A DNA stretch of 64,000 nucleotides from Chloropicon primus (GCA_023205875.1 CP060761.1:434001-498000), one strand, 5' to 3'; shown: positions 48,873 through 59,243, numbered from the stretch's first letter. Notes: generated by a model from the sequence alone, not told the origin. Made by a program: numbers and translations.

Positions 48873-49740
48873 TGATGTAGATGATATTGGATTCATCTTG
48901 GAATACGCAGAGAGGGGTCGCCGGGGGGGGGAGCGGGGTTGAGCGAGCGTGTGGTGCGCGCGCGCCGCATGCTGGCCAAGATCTCAACCTTGGTTCTCCC
49001 ATGGAGTGCGGGCGTCTGAGTGAGTGCTGGGCTGGACCTCAAAGCCGCCCAGAGGAGGACGACGGCGAAGGCATCTTGATGCTGATGCTGACGACGAAGA
49101 TGATCAGGGCTGACGACGAAGATGATCAGGGCTGGCGACCGTGGTGGTCTCTTCCACTTGCACTTGCCGCGGACTGTGAGGAGGCAAGCAAGGGGTAGTG
49201 GTGTTGTTGCTTCATCTGAGGGTCGTCTGATGGGTGTACGTGGGTTCGCATGTGGTGCAAAGTGTCGTTGTTCTTATTGGCGGAGGCGAATTGACGATAA
49301 ACATTCGCGATTGGTTGCTGACTTGGCAATCCGGGGGTTTCGAACCATCACAACTTGAGCCAACCGACCGTCAACCTCACCTTGGGGCAACGACACAGGC
49401 CACTCCCACGAGCGTGACAACCCGGTGCGACTCGAAAAACGTAACGGTCGAAGGTTTCGGTTACGGCGCGACGGTTTTTTGCTCCTTGAGTAGGGGGTTT
49501 CTTCTCTCTCTCCCCAGCTATCTCGAGACATCCAAAGATTATGAAGAAGATGATGATGATGGTGATGATGTGGTTGAGTTGAAGCATGGGACAGGGATTG
49601 GGACTGCTGGAACACAGTGTTAGAGGGAGAAGATTAGGGACGGGAAGGAGCACTCGGTAGGGTTTGGGATTCATCCGCACGAACCGCCACCGTCGTGCGG
49701 GATAACATAGATACCAACCATCCATCCACCCAACCTGTTG
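48873..49740. other. Long intergenic region with a 22-bp tandem duplication and paired CGTAACG sites
   Basis: 868 bp between two plus-strand genes. A 22-bp unit (TGACGACGAAGATGATCAGG plus GC) occurs twice at 49089-49132. CGTAACG at 49440-49446 faces GTTACG at 49460-49465 as an inverted pair. A telobox (minus strand, 49658-49665) lies about 80 bp before the PPR start. Short ORFs inside look like chance. A tRNA-like T-loop at about 49330 does not fold. Confidence 0.55.
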
Positions 49741-49772
49741 ATGATGAGTGCCTCTGATGAGATTAGTTTGCA

Positions 49773-49815
<43 letters not shown>

Positions 49816-51150
49816 GGGAAGGGGGAGGCCAAGCCCGAGGCAGCCAAGCCCGAGGCGGTCAGGGAGACTGGGGATTCGGGGACGGCGTGCTCCCAGGCGC
49901 GCGTCTGTCGCGGGAGCTCTGGGGCGTCCAGCAGCGTGGTGGTGGAGGCCCAGCAGCAGCAGTCCTCCTACGGGTACCCGACGACGAGGAAGCACGGCGG
50001 CGGCAGGGGGTACGGGCACCACCACCACAAGTCGTCGTCCTCGAGGAGCTCGAGCACGTCGAAGAAGAGGGACATGCCCAAGCACGGCGGGGGTGACCCT
50101 TCGGGGTTCCCATGGGACATGGAGAGCCTGAAGGAGGCGATCCTCGGCGCGGACGAGGGGGACGCGGGGAGGGTGAAGGAACTCATCAAGAAGTCCCGGT
50201 TCGTGCCGAGGGCCCCGGCTTTCACGGCCTTGATCAACATGTGCGGCAAGGAGAAGATGGCCGGCAAGGCCCTGGAGGTGTTCGAGACGTCCCAGGACCT
50301 GAACATCGAGAAGAACACGTACATGTACAGCGCCCTGATCAGCGCTTTGGGGAGCAGCGGCCTCTGGCGGGAAGCCTTCGAGCAGTTCGAGAACATGCTC
50401 GAGGAGGATTCCGAGGTCTGCAGGCCGAACACGATCACGTACTCTGCCCTGATCTCCGCGTGCGAGAGGGCAGGGCAGGTGGAGAAGGCCTGGGAGGTCT
50501 TCGAGAGGATGAAGGCGGCGAGCATTAGCCCGGATCTGATAACTTATTCCGTCCTGCTCTCCGCCTGCGAGAAGGACAACCTCTGGGAGAAGGCCGTCGA
50601 GGTGATCGACATGATGCACGGGAGCAACATGCACGCCAGCGCCCTGGACTACTCGAGGGTCATCAACGCCCTCGGGGAGAAGGGCGACGTGAACAAGGCC
50701 GTGGACATCTTCCAGAAGCTCCAGCTCACCGGCTGCCAGATCTCCCTTAACTTATGTAACATTATGCTCAACTGCCTGGAGAGGAACAGCCGGGGGGACC
50801 TCGCGTACCACCTGATGAGGTCGATGCACGACAACGGGATTCTTGGGGAGACGGTGACCTACAACATGATCTTGTGCGCGCTGAGCAAGTCGGTGGACCA
50901 AGGGGTCGTCCAAGTCATGATGGAGGTCTACAATACCATGAAGTACCTCGGGGTGAGGATCACGAGCCACACCTGCAGCATCCTCATCAAGGCGTGCGAC
51001 AAGTTCCAGGACCAGCGGACGGCGCTGCAGCTGACCCACGAGTTTCAGCAGTACCGCGCCCCGGTGGACCAAGCCACCTGGAACATCGTCAACAACCTGC
51101 TCCGGGGCCCAGGCGACAAGGGCGACGACGGGAGCGAATCAAGGCAATGA
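49741..51150 (+). CDS. Pentatricopeptide repeat (PPR) protein with an N-terminal polyQ tract
   Basis: 469 aa. Residues 10-24 are a run of Gln encoded mostly by CAG (DNA 49770-49813), then a Gly/His/Ser-rich disordered region. From about residue 145 the protein is P-class PPR repeats of 35 residues (FTALINMCGKEKMAGKALEVF, NTITYSALISACERAGQVEKA, DLITYSVLLSACEKDNLWEKA and later diverged ones), about nine in all. PPR proteins bind organellar RNA and control its processing or translation. No clear transit peptide precedes the Q-run, so location is uncertain; the long N-terminus may itself be the targeting region. No E, DYW or SMR domain. Confidence 0.85.
49770..49813 (+). repeat. (CAG)n trinucleotide run encoding polyglutamine
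   Basis: CAA/CAG run inside the PPR coding sequence; likely length-variable. Confidence 0.85.
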
Positions 51151-51661
51151 GGAGTCATTCATTTCATTTCTTCTGAGCAGCGATTTCATTTACATCATTC
51201 TTCACATCCTTTATTTTTTTTTAATTTTTTTTTTGACCAGTGAAGGAAAGAAAAAAAAAACAATCCTCCATCGCTACAGCTCCAGCTTGGTCTGGTGACC
51301 TTGGGCCGTTTTCTTTTCTTTTCTTTTCTTTTCTTTTTTGTCCACCACCCCCATCCAACATCCAGAGGCATCCTTCCTCCATCACCTCCACCACCTCATG
51401 CTCATCGGCCTCTCAGCCCTGGGGCCTTTCTCTTTTCAGTCCAAGACGTTTCCCGCCAAAATGAAAAATTTGCGGAGGTCCCCAAGACCGGTTTTCTACA
51501 CGAGTCCTTTCCCGCCAAAAGGTCGACTTTTTTCAGGGGGAACAGCGAGACGGCAAGGCAAAGAGAGAGAGAGAGAGAGAGAGCTCCGTACGACGACGAC
51601 GAGCGAGCGGACGAGCGAGAGAGAGACGACGAGAGCCCATTAGTTTTTGTTGTTGTTCGCG
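51151..51661. promoter_or_regulatory. MCM2 promoter with two E2F sites
   Basis: 511 bp. Two perfect copies of TTTCCCGCCAAAA at 51449-51461 and 51508-51520, about 140-210 bp before the MCM2 ATG. Tracts of A and T lie downstream of the PPR gene (51210-51260) and a (GA)n run at 51558-51584. Confidence 0.8.
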
Positions 51662-54517
51662 ATGCCGGAGAGGAGAACGACTCGCCGCCGCGGCGCCGGT
51701 GGTGCGAGGGATGAGAACGAGGACGAGGTGTTGGAGCAGCAGCAGCAGCAGGAGCAGCAAGAACAAGTCGATCAAGAGTTGGTGACTGGGAATGACGACG
51801 ACAGTGAGACGTCCGCTCCTTCCCTTCCCTCGCTGGAGGGATCCCAGGACTCGCACGGGAACGAGGTGACGCCGACGCCGACGCAGTTCACCGCGGACGA
51901 GTCCATGGCGAACCGGTTGATGGGCGAGGACAGCGGCGAGGACCTCCTCGACGAGGAGGTCGGTCACCCCGTCGGAGGTTTCCGCGACTACCGAAGGATC
52001 GAGCAGCTCGACAGGTACGACAGCGAAGGGATCGACTCCCAGTTCGAGGAGAGCGCTTTGCCTGAGGACCAGATGCGCGCGAGGCTTGCTGCGGAGGAGG
52101 CCCTCCAGAGGAGGGACCAGCGCAGGAGGAGAGGGAGACGCCTTCCTGGCGCGTTGGATGAGGATGAGGACGACGACCTGAGGCCCAGGAGGAGGGCCAG
52201 GAGGGAGGCGTTCGGCCTCAGGGCGGACGGAGAGATGAGCGAGGACTACGAGGAGGAGATACCCGTGAGGTTGGAGGACGTGAGGGGGCCGCTCGCGGAC
52301 GCCATCGCGCAGGAGCCCGTGCACAGGGAGCTCAAGAGGAGGTTCACGGCATTCCTCAGGCACTTCAAGGCCAGGGGTGCGGACGGCGAGAACGCCGCGG
52401 GCGCTGCGGCGGACGACAGCTCCCTCCCCGTGTACGTGTCCAAGATCGCGGACATGTGCAAGGCCAACCGCCAGAGCCTGGAGGTCAGCTACACGGACCT
52501 GAGCACGGCCGCCCCGGCGATCGCGATCTGGCTGTCGGACTGCCCGGTGGCGATGCTCAACCTCATGCACCAGGTGGCCAAGGAGGTCACCTTGCAGCTC
52601 TTCCCCGAGTACTCGGAGGTCAGGGAGGAAGTCTTCGTGAGGATCGTGGACTTCCCGCTGGTCGACGCCATCAGGGACATCCGCCAGAGCCACTTGCACC
52701 AGCTGGTCCGCACGACCGGCGTGGTCACCAGGAGGACGGGCGTCTTCCCCCAGCTCCAGGAGGTCTGCTTCACTTGCGAGAAGTGCGGCTTCGTCATGGG
52801 GCCCTTCCACCAGTCCACCAACGAGGAGGTCAAGCCCGGATCCTGCCCCAACTGCCAGTCCAAGGGGCCCTTCTCCCTCAACGTCGAGGGCACGGTGTAC
52901 AGGAACTACCAGAAGATCACCCTCCAGGAGTCTCCCGGCAAGGTCCCGGCCGGAAGGCTGCCAAGGACCAAGGAGATCATCCTCCTGCACGACTTGATCG
53001 ATTGCGCGAGGCCGGGAGAGGAGATCGACGTCACCGGCGTCTACGAGTACAGCTTCGACGCGGGCTTGCACGCCAAGCAGGGCTTCCCCGTGTTTGCTAC
53101 CCTGCTCGAGGCCAACTCTGTCACCAAGAAGGGCGACGCCTTCGCGGCCTTTGCCCTCTCCGACGAGGACAGAACCCAGATCAACACTTTGTCAAGAGAC
53201 CCAAGAATCGGCAAGAGGATCATCAAGTCCATTGCCCCTTCCATTTACGGCCACACCAACATCAAGACGGGCATCGCTCTTGCTCTCTTCGGCGGCCAGG
53301 AGAAGCACGTTAAGGGCGGAGGGAAGCACAGAGTGAGGGGCGACATCAACATGCTTTTGCTAGGTGACCCTGGTATGGCCAAGTCCCAGTTCCTCAAGTA
53401 CATCGAGCAGACCTCCGAGAGGAGTGTGTACACGACGGGCAAGGGAGCTTCCGCTGTTGGTTTGACGGCGGCCGTCCACAGGGACCCGGTGACGAGGGAG
53501 TGGACTCTGGAGGGAGGAGCTCTGGTTCTGGCTGACAGGGGCACCTGCTTGATCGATGAGTTCGACAAGATGAACGATCAGGACAGGGTCAGTATCCACG
53601 AGGCCATGGAGCAGCAGAGCATTTCCATCAGTAAGGCCGGCATCGTCACCTCCCTGCAGGCGAGGTGCTCGGTCATCGCCGCGGCAAACCCCGTCGGCGG
53701 CAGATACGATGCGGGCAAGAGCTTCAGCGAGAACGTAGAGCTCTCGGACCCCATTCTGTCCCGTTTCGACATTCTCTGCGTCGTGAGAGATATCGTGGAC
53801 CCGGAGAGCGACTCGAGGCTCGCGAGCTTTGTTGTGGACTCCCACGACAAGAACCACCCAGACAACGTGCACGACGCCGAGGAGGAGGCCGAGGAGAAAG
53901 TCGTGGACGAGGACCTCATCGATCAGAGCCTTTTGTGCAAGTACATCTCGTACGCAAAGCAGCACTGCAAGCCAAGGCTGCAGTCGGGAGATTTGGACAA
54001 GCTCGCCAGAGTCTACGCCGAGTTGAGGAGGGAGTCTCTTGCCACTCCCGGTGGAATTCCAATTGCTGTCAGGCACTTGGAGAGTCTGATCAGAATGTCC
54101 GAAGCCCATGCGAGGATGCACTTGAGGACCACCGTGATCGACGAGGATATCGACGTCGCGATCAAGGTCTTGTTGGAGGGATTCATCACCAGTCAGAGAC
54201 TCTCCGCACAGAAGCAGCTGCGCAGGCGACTGAGAAGGTTCATTGCCAGGGGTACGGAGGACTACAAGGACCTCCTCATGCACGTCCTCAAGTCCTTGAT
54301 GAGGGACCAGGTCAGGCTCGAGGCGGCCAGGGCGGTCTCAAGGCAGGGGGTCACTGAGGGCGAAATGCCAAGCATTCAGGTGGACCTCAGGTACTTTGAG
54401 GACAAGGCCAAGGAGTACGGCATCACTGACTTGAAGCCTTTCTATGAGAGCGAATCGTTCAGGAGGGGTTACGGATTGGACGAGGCTTCCGGCACGATCA
54501 CGAACATAGGAGAATAA
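51662..54517 (+). CDS. MCM2: MCM2, replicative helicase subunit
   Basis: 951 aa from the ATG at 51662. An acidic N-terminal tail with a Gln run is typical of MCM2, which uses this tail to bind histones. Then the MCM N-domain with a C4 zinc finger (CFTCEKCGF ... CPNCQSK) and the AAA+ domain: Walker A GDPGMAKSQF, Walker B CLIDEFDKM, Arg finger LSRFD, and the MCM2 stretch QQSISISKAGIVTSLQARC. The C-terminal winged-helix region ends at NIGE. MCM2 is one of six subunits of the MCM2-7 ring loaded at origins. Intron-free despite its length. The upstream E2F sites fit cell-cycle control. Confidence 0.96.
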   Translation: MPERRTTRRRGAGGARDENEDEVLEQQQQQEQQEQVDQELVTGNDDDSETSAPSLPSLEGSQDSHGNEVTPTPTQFTADESMANRLMGEDSGEDLLDEEVGHPVGGFRDYRRIEQLDRYDSEGIDSQFEESALPEDQMRARLAAEEALQRRDQRRRRGRRLPGALDEDEDDDLRPRRRARREAFGLRADGEMSEDYEEEIPVRLEDVRGPLADAIAQEPVHRELKRRFTAFLRHFKARGADGENAAGAAADDSSLPVYVSKIADMCKANRQSLEVSYTDLSTAAPAIAIWLSDCPVAMLNLMHQVAKEVTLQLFPEYSEVREEVFVRIVDFPLVDAIRDIRQSHLHQLVRTTGVVTRRTGVFPQLQEVCFTCEKCGFVMGPFHQSTNEEVKPGSCPNCQSKGPFSLNVEGTVYRNYQKITLQESPGKVPAGRLPRTKEIILLHDLIDCARPGEEIDVTGVYEYSFDAGLHAKQGFPVFATLLEANSVTKKGDAFAAFALSDEDRTQINTLSRDPRIGKRIIKSIAPSIYGHTNIKTGIALALFGGQEKHVKGGGKHRVRGDINMLLLGDPGMAKSQFLKYIEQTSERSVYTTGKGASAVGLTAAVHRDPVTREWTLEGGALVLADRGTCLIDEFDKMNDQDRVSIHEAMEQQSISISKAGIVTSLQARCSVIAAANPVGGRYDAGKSFSENVELSDPILSRFDILCVVRDIVDPESDSRLASFVVDSHDKNHPDNVHDAEEEAEEKVVDEDLIDQSLLCKYISYAKQHCKPRLQSGDLDKLARVYAELRRESLATPGGIPIAVRHLESLIRMSEAHARMHLRTTVIDEDIDVAIKVLLEGFITSQRLSAQKQLRRRLRRFIARGTEDYKDLLMHVLKSLMRDQVRLEAARAVSRQGVTEGEMPSIQVDLRYFEDKAKEYGITDLKPFYESESFRRGYGLDEASGTITNIGE

Positions 54518-54624
54518 GCGTAAACGTGCCCGCCTCGACCCGGGGTTTATCATCTCGTTCACACTTGACTTGTAGTATATCAATTTCAGATCTTCGTTTT
54601 TTTATCTGCAGTCTGCAGTCCCCT

Positions 54625-55626
54625 TCAACTGTACCAAAAGTAGCGCCCGAGGAGAAGAGCGACGCCTCCGAAAGCAGAGAGCACCCCGACCAGCACCAGC
54701 ACCCTCTTCACTATTGCGATCACAGAAGCGTCCATCTCCTCCTTCACTTCGAGGTCCTTGAGGTAAGGCTGCTCGGGGTTGACGTAATCCAACTCCTTCT
54801 CCTCGTAAGTCATCGTGCTCACCCTGCTGATGAACCTCTTCAGTTGGGAGACCACCTGCACCGCACCGATCACAGGCAAGTACGGGTTCTCAAGAGAGGT
54901 CAAGGTCGGATCTTTCGCCCTGGAGAGAAAGTAGTTCACGTTCAGCCCGAGGCCTTGGGCCTCCCGGAGGAACTGCTGCGCGGTCTCGAGCTCCCCAAAC
55001 GTGGTGTAGATGCATCCCACGTTAAACAAGCACACCGCGCGAGCTGTGATGAGATCCTTCCTCATGACGTCTGGCTCTTCCTCGCTCAGTGGAGACACCT
55101 GAGTGACAGTGAACCCATTCAAACCGTACTGCCCTGGAGCTCCGAGAACCTCCTCGTACATCTCCAGCGCCTGGCCGAACTCCTGCCCCAAGTAAAGCTC
55201 CTTGGCTGAAGTGAAGAAAGCATTGATGTCGAATGAGTTATCCATGGGATTCAGGAAAGCCGTGGCAGAGACTGAAAGAGGCGCTTGCTTCTCATCGACG
55301 CCCTTCTGCGCGGCGCTCCAAAGCTGCTCGGAGAAGGAGGAAGACGCCGCACTGGACGATCCTTCAAACGGAGAAGGCGGCGGAACCTCCTGAGCAACAT
55401 CATCATCATCCTGCTGAGCACGGCATCTGCATCCCTTCGCCTCTCGTCTCCTCTCCGCCTGGTCCGAGTGAGAGTGAAGACGAAGCAGGACGCTTTCCCT
55501 CCTTTGAGGCAGCCGCCGTCGACGGTGGCGAGTCGATGACAAAGCAGGGCGGCCACTGCGCGACCCATTCCCTTGCAGCGGAACGCTCGACTCCAGCGAC
55601 GACGCCATCGCCATCGCCATCGCCAT
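54625..55626 (-). CDS. Probable plastid TPR-like membrane protein
   Basis: 333 aa from the ATG at 55626 (MAMAMAMASSLESS). A basic Ser/Arg-rich N-terminus looks like a plastid transit peptide and is followed by an acidic stretch. A helical region with TPR-like spacing (FDINAFFTSAKELYLGQEFG, ITARAVCLFNVGCIYTTFGE, AQQFLREAQGLGL) leads to a C-terminal membrane helix (VLVLVGVLSAFGGVALLLG). I do not recognise a named family. By layout it may be an assembly or scaffold factor anchored in the thylakoid or envelope; this is inference. Convergent with MCM2, 107 bp apart. Confidence 0.65.
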   Translation of the reverse strand: MAMAMAMASSLESSVPLQGNGSRSGRPALSSTRHRRRRLPQRRESVLLRLHSHSDQAERRREAKGCRCRAQQDDDDVAQEVPPPSPFEGSSSAASSSFSEQLWSAAQKGVDEKQAPLSVSATAFLNPMDNSFDINAFFTSAKELYLGQEFGQALEMYEEVLGAPGQYGLNGFTVTQVSPLSEEEPDVMRKDLITARAVCLFNVGCIYTTFGELETAQQFLREAQGLGLNVNYFLSRAKDPTLTSLENPYLPVIGAVQVVSQLKRFISRVSTMTYEEKELDYVNPEQPYLKDLEVKEEMDASVIAIVKRVLVLVGVLSAFGGVALLLGRYFWYS

Positions 55627-55800
55627 CGTCACTGAATGAAGAGCACTCACTGGATGAGATGGAGGAGGAGGAATGCTTGCTGGGTTTGTTGGCATCCGGA
55701 CAATGGTGAAGGGCTAGCCTTGTTGAAAACCGAGTGGATCAATAATCGTTGCGTGTGTGTTTATGAATATACTATATATATATTATTTCTAAGTTCTTCT

Positions 55801-57283
55801 TCATCCGAGCTGGTGGTTCAGCTTGCAGATGCTTCGAGGGTTGGTGCTCTTCCTGTACTGAATGAAGATCAGCAAGGCAGAGCCCACGATGATAAATATG
55901 GAGCACATTGCGATGGCAACAATAGCAAAAGTGTCCAGGGTCTCCCTCGAGATGAATCCAGGGCTTTGCTCGGGCGTCGTTTCCCCAGGCTCGGAGGGGG
56001 ATCTCGATTCTGCTTGATCGCCGATGGCGCCGCTTGGGGCATCGTCCGGGAGAACCTTCTGGGCGGCCTCGTTCCAGTCCAGCGTGTCGATCGTTAACAC
56101 GTTTTCCATGAGAACGCCATACTCGTCGCTGCTGAGCTGCCCAACCATGGAGACTTTGCTCCCCACCCTCATCCCGTTCACCCACGACGCTTTCATCCTG
56201 TTGGCCTCATCCGCGGGCACCTTGATGGCGACCCGCAGCGATTCGCCCTTTCCCCCGTGTGCTTCGTGACTCTGCGCCAACGTGAGGAGCCAGTGATAGT
56301 GGTCCTCGGCAAACCAATCCATTTTGGATCCCACGAATCCAATGGTGGACACCGTCTCCCCGTGGAGCGAGCTCACGCAGGTGGCGTTGTTGCCCCCCGC
56401 GCACCGCAACCGGTCCGCAAGGTCACCCACCGTGAACGTTCGGAAGGAATCGATGTCCGCCGGAGGGCAGGTCTCCGGCAGCGCGTCTTTGCACTCCATC
56501 TCGTGCCTCGTGGAGTGGCACCCAAGCAAGGAGAAGGTCGAGTAAGGCTTGTAGAGCCAGATCGAGCTCATCTCCCTCACGTCGTCGATCCTCTTCTCTT
56601 TGGGTTGCACCGATTCGGAGAACTTCTTCATCGTGAACGCCTCGGAGGAGAAGGCTTCCTCGTCCCGCAGGCTGTCCACAACTTGCGTTCCGTTCGACGC
56701 AAGGAGCTTCACTTCGATGAGTCTTTTGCCATCCTCCGCCAGGGAGTCCCCGAGCGACAGGTCGCACCGGTCACTCTCCAGGAGGGACGGCGAGGTGCTC
56801 GAGCAGACCACGAAGGTGCGCAGCTTGCGGACGTGTCCATGCAACCGTGCCTGCTTCGTGATGCAGCTCGACCCTCGACCCCCGCAGTAAAGTAGCGCCA
56901 GCTCCATGCCCTGCATCCGAGTCTGCACGTCAGAGCAGCTCGGGTTGTACAACTCTGTAACCGACACAGCAACAGCAGCAAAAGGAGGAAGGAAGAGGAG
57001 GAGGAGGAGGTCAATCACCATCCGTCGAGCGTGGCCACACACACACACACACACACAGAGAGAGAGAGGTTGCGGAGGGGGATAACTCACCCACTGCGAT
57101 GCTTGCTACCGACTTGACGTTGGACTTGACCACAGAAGAGATGAGAACCTTGAGGGGCACATCATCACCACCATGACCTTGTCCGCTTGCGAGACAGACC
57201 CAACACCCAAGCGTCGCGAGGAGGAGTAGGATGGCAAGCGTGCCCATCGACCGCGGCGCCATACTGGCGATTGACATTGCCAT
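55801..57283 (-). CDS. Type I membrane protein of unknown function (two exons)
   Basis: Exons complement(57091..57283) and complement(55801..56954); the 136-bp GT-AG intron, phase 1, contains a (CA)n/(GA)n run; 448 aa. Signal peptide in exon 1 (LAILLLLATLGCWVCLASG). The lumenal or outside domain has at least eight cysteines and a GSKMDWFAEDHYHWLLTLAQS segment, then a single C-terminal membrane helix (AIVAIAMCSIFIIVGSALLI) and a short basic tail. No family recognised. Without the splice, exon 2 read in place would start in intron repeat sequence. Confidence 0.7.
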
Positions 57284-57472
57284 TCAGTCGTCGCCGTCGT
57301 CGTCGTCATGTGCGGCATTCCCCATGGACGAAGGAGAGCCGATTCTCGTGAGAACGAACTCGTGAGATGAGATTTTAATTTATTTCAGAGAGGAAGGCGG
57401 AAGGGTTTGGCAGAGAGGGAGAACGACGAAGAGGACGCGCGTTCGAAGAAGAGAGGGAGGGAGACGGGGGAC

Positions 57473-57552
57473 CGGACAGACGGAAGCGTCTTCTCTCGCT
57501 CTTTCGAAAGAGCCGTCGATCGAAAGAAATGACGTTCTGGTGAGGATCTGAG
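57473..57552 (+). repeat. Dispersed 5' element, copy E
   Basis: Contains CGGAAGCGTCTTCTCTCGC, the perfect palindrome CTCTTTCGAAAGAG (57499-57512), GTCGATCGAAAGAAATGACG and TGGTGAGGATC. The fullest copy of the consensus. Confidence 0.85.
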
Positions 57553-57665
57553 GGGCACGAAACACGAAAAAGAGAGGCAGAAAGAGATCGAGGAGTAGAT
57601 CACCGAGGAGGGGAGGCGACGACGAGGGCGGGATTTTGTGCCGGAGGGTTTTCGAGTGATAGAGG

Positions 57666-57744
57666 GGCGGAAGAAGTGTCTCTTGCTCTTTCGAGCGAGC
57701 CCTCGCGCGACAAGAACGACCCATTGGTGAGGATCATCTGAGGT
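57666..57744 (+). repeat. Dispersed 5' element, copy F
   Basis: Same order of blocks as copy E with the core changed to GCTCTTTCGAGCGAGC and the end TTGGTGAGGATCATCTGAGG. Confidence 0.8.
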
Positions 57745-57758
57745 GCACGGACGTGAAG

Positions 57759-59003
57759 ATGGAGGAGACGATGGAGGGCAAGAGGCAGAGGAGGGAGGGC
57801 AGGGATGCACTGGACGTGCTGCCGGCGTGGGCGTGGTTTTTGGTCTTGAAGCAGCTGGACGACTACGACCGGATCGCCTTTGGGTTGACCTGCAGGGCGT
57901 TCCTCGAGGCGGTGACGACGACGACGACGGCAACGGCGAACCCTGAGCTGAAGAAGAAGGTTGCTCTGAAGACGGATCTGACGGACGACAAGTTTTTCCA
58001 GCAGATGCCTTGCTTCAGCATGGGCTGGTTCCAGTGGGTGCTTCGGTCGTTCAAAAGGAGGAAGGGAGGACCGAAAACGTGGAGACATGAAGAGGAAGAG
58101 TCCTATGGTCACTTGTACGACTCTCACCTGATGTACCTCGCCGCTTTCCAGGGCAGCAAGAAGGCGATGGAGTGGTTGGTGAGCCAAGGGATACCTTTGA
58201 AGATCAAGGGCAAGTATTCTGGAAGCGATAATCTTGGAGTGGTAGCAGCTGCAGGTGCTGCATGCGGCGGTCATATTGAGATATTGGAATGGCTGAAGAG
58301 CGAGGGGTGCAAGTTTAATGTGTGGACCTGTTCTTATGCAGCTCGGGGAGGTCACCTTGATGTTCTGCAGTGGCTTCGAAGCCAGGATCCGCCTTGTGAT
58401 TGGAACGAGGAGACTTGTTCTAAGGCAGCTTATGAAGGTCACCTCCACGTTCTGCAGTGGGCTCGAAGTGAGGACCCGCCTTGCCCTTGGGACTGGGCGA
58501 CTTGTAAAGCAGCAGCTGGAGGAGGTCACCTTGACATTCTGCAGTGGGCTCGAAGCCAGGACCCACCTTGTGATTGGGACAAGTTGACTTGTTGGAGGGC
58601 AGCTCAAGGAGGTCACCTTGATGTCCTGCAGTGGGCTCGAAGCCAGGATCCGCCTTGTGATTGGAACGCGAAGACTTGTTCTTCTGGAGCTTGGGGAGGT
58701 CACCTTGATGTCCTGCAGTGGGCTCGAAGCCAGAACCCGCCTTGTGATTGGGACAAGGAGACTTGTTCTAATGCAGCTCGGGGAGGTCACCTTGATGTTC
58801 TGCAGTGGGCTCGAAGCCAGGACCCGCCTTGTCCCTGGGGCGCGAGTACTTGTGCTTTTGCAGCTTTTAGAGGTCACCTTGAGGTTCTGAAGTGGGCTCG
58901 AAGCCAGGACCCGCCTTGTGATTGGATCCCAGAGAATTGCGGAACACTGGCGACGGGCTCTTACCACCAGCACGTCGTCGATTGGATGAAGGCTAATTCT
59001 TAA
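57759..59003 (+). CDS. F-box-like/ankyrin-type tandem repeat protein
   Basis: 414 aa from the ATG at 57759. The N-terminal 35 residues (LPAWAWFLVLKQLDDYDRIAFGLTCRAFL) fit a short F-box. From about residue 135 on, eight to nine repeats of 34 residues follow, each with GGHLDVLQWARSQDPPCDW plus a spacer; ankyrin-type repeats of this LDVLQWA kind are common in prasinophytes and in large DNA viruses. The DNA of the repeats (58345-58925, unit 102 bp) is nearly identical between units, so duplication or gene conversion is recent. If the F-box call is right, the protein would pair an SCF ubiquitin ligase adaptor with a target-binding repeat; this is inference. Confidence 0.75.
   Translation: MEETMEGKRQRREGRDALDVLPAWAWFLVLKQLDDYDRIAFGLTCRAFLEAVTTTTTATANPELKKKVALKTDLTDDKFFQQMPCFSMGWFQWVLRSFKRRKGGPKTWRHEEEESYGHLYDSHLMYLAAFQGSKKAMEWLVSQGIPLKIKGKYSGSDNLGVVAAAGAACGGHIEILEWLKSEGCKFNVWTCSYAARGGHLDVLQWLRSQDPPCDWNEETCSKAAYEGHLHVLQWARSEDPPCPWDWATCKAAAGGGHLDILQWARSQDPPCDWDKLTCWRAAQGGHLDVLQWARSQDPPCDWNAKTCSSGAWGGHLDVLQWARSQNPPCDWDKETCSNAARGGHLDVLQWARSQDPPCPWGASTCAFAAFRGHLEVLKWARSQDPPCDWIPENCGTLATGSYHQHVVDWMKANS
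58345..58925 (+). repeat. 102-bp tandem repeats within the ankyrin-type gene
   Basis: About six closely similar 102-bp units, with blocks such as GGAGGTCACCTTGATGTCCT and GTGGGCTCGAAGCCAGGACC repeating in phase with the 34-residue protein repeats. Confidence 0.9.
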
Positions 59004-59212
59004 CCAAGACAATGTCTCACGACGAACCTGTCATCGACCTTCGCTTTCCTTCCTGGTTCCTCCTCTTCTCTTCTCTCTTTGTTTCTTTCTCTTCCGGTGG
59101 ATTTCTCCCTTCCGCTGAACCATCATAACGGGCGAGCACGAGGGCGAACGAGGAGGACGAGCACGAGACGGAGAGAGAGAAAGAAAACGAAAAGGACGCG
59201 AGGACGTGGGCG

Positions 59213-59243
<31 letters not shown>

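Larger units (their letters stand above)
57284..57758. promoter_or_regulatory. Divergent region with two tandem copies of the dispersed 5' element
   Basis: 475 bp between two starts. Copies E (57473-57552) and F (57666-57744) both face the ankyrin-type gene; F ends about 15 bp before its ATG. Confidence 0.7.

Noticed and set aside
49320-49350. Possible tRNA T-loop (GGTTCGAAACC on the minus strand)
   Set aside because: The flanking bases do not form a T-stem or acceptor stem on either strand.
58345-58925. CRISPR-like regular repeat spacing
   Set aside because: The units are in-frame coding repeats of an ankyrin-type protein in nuclear DNA.
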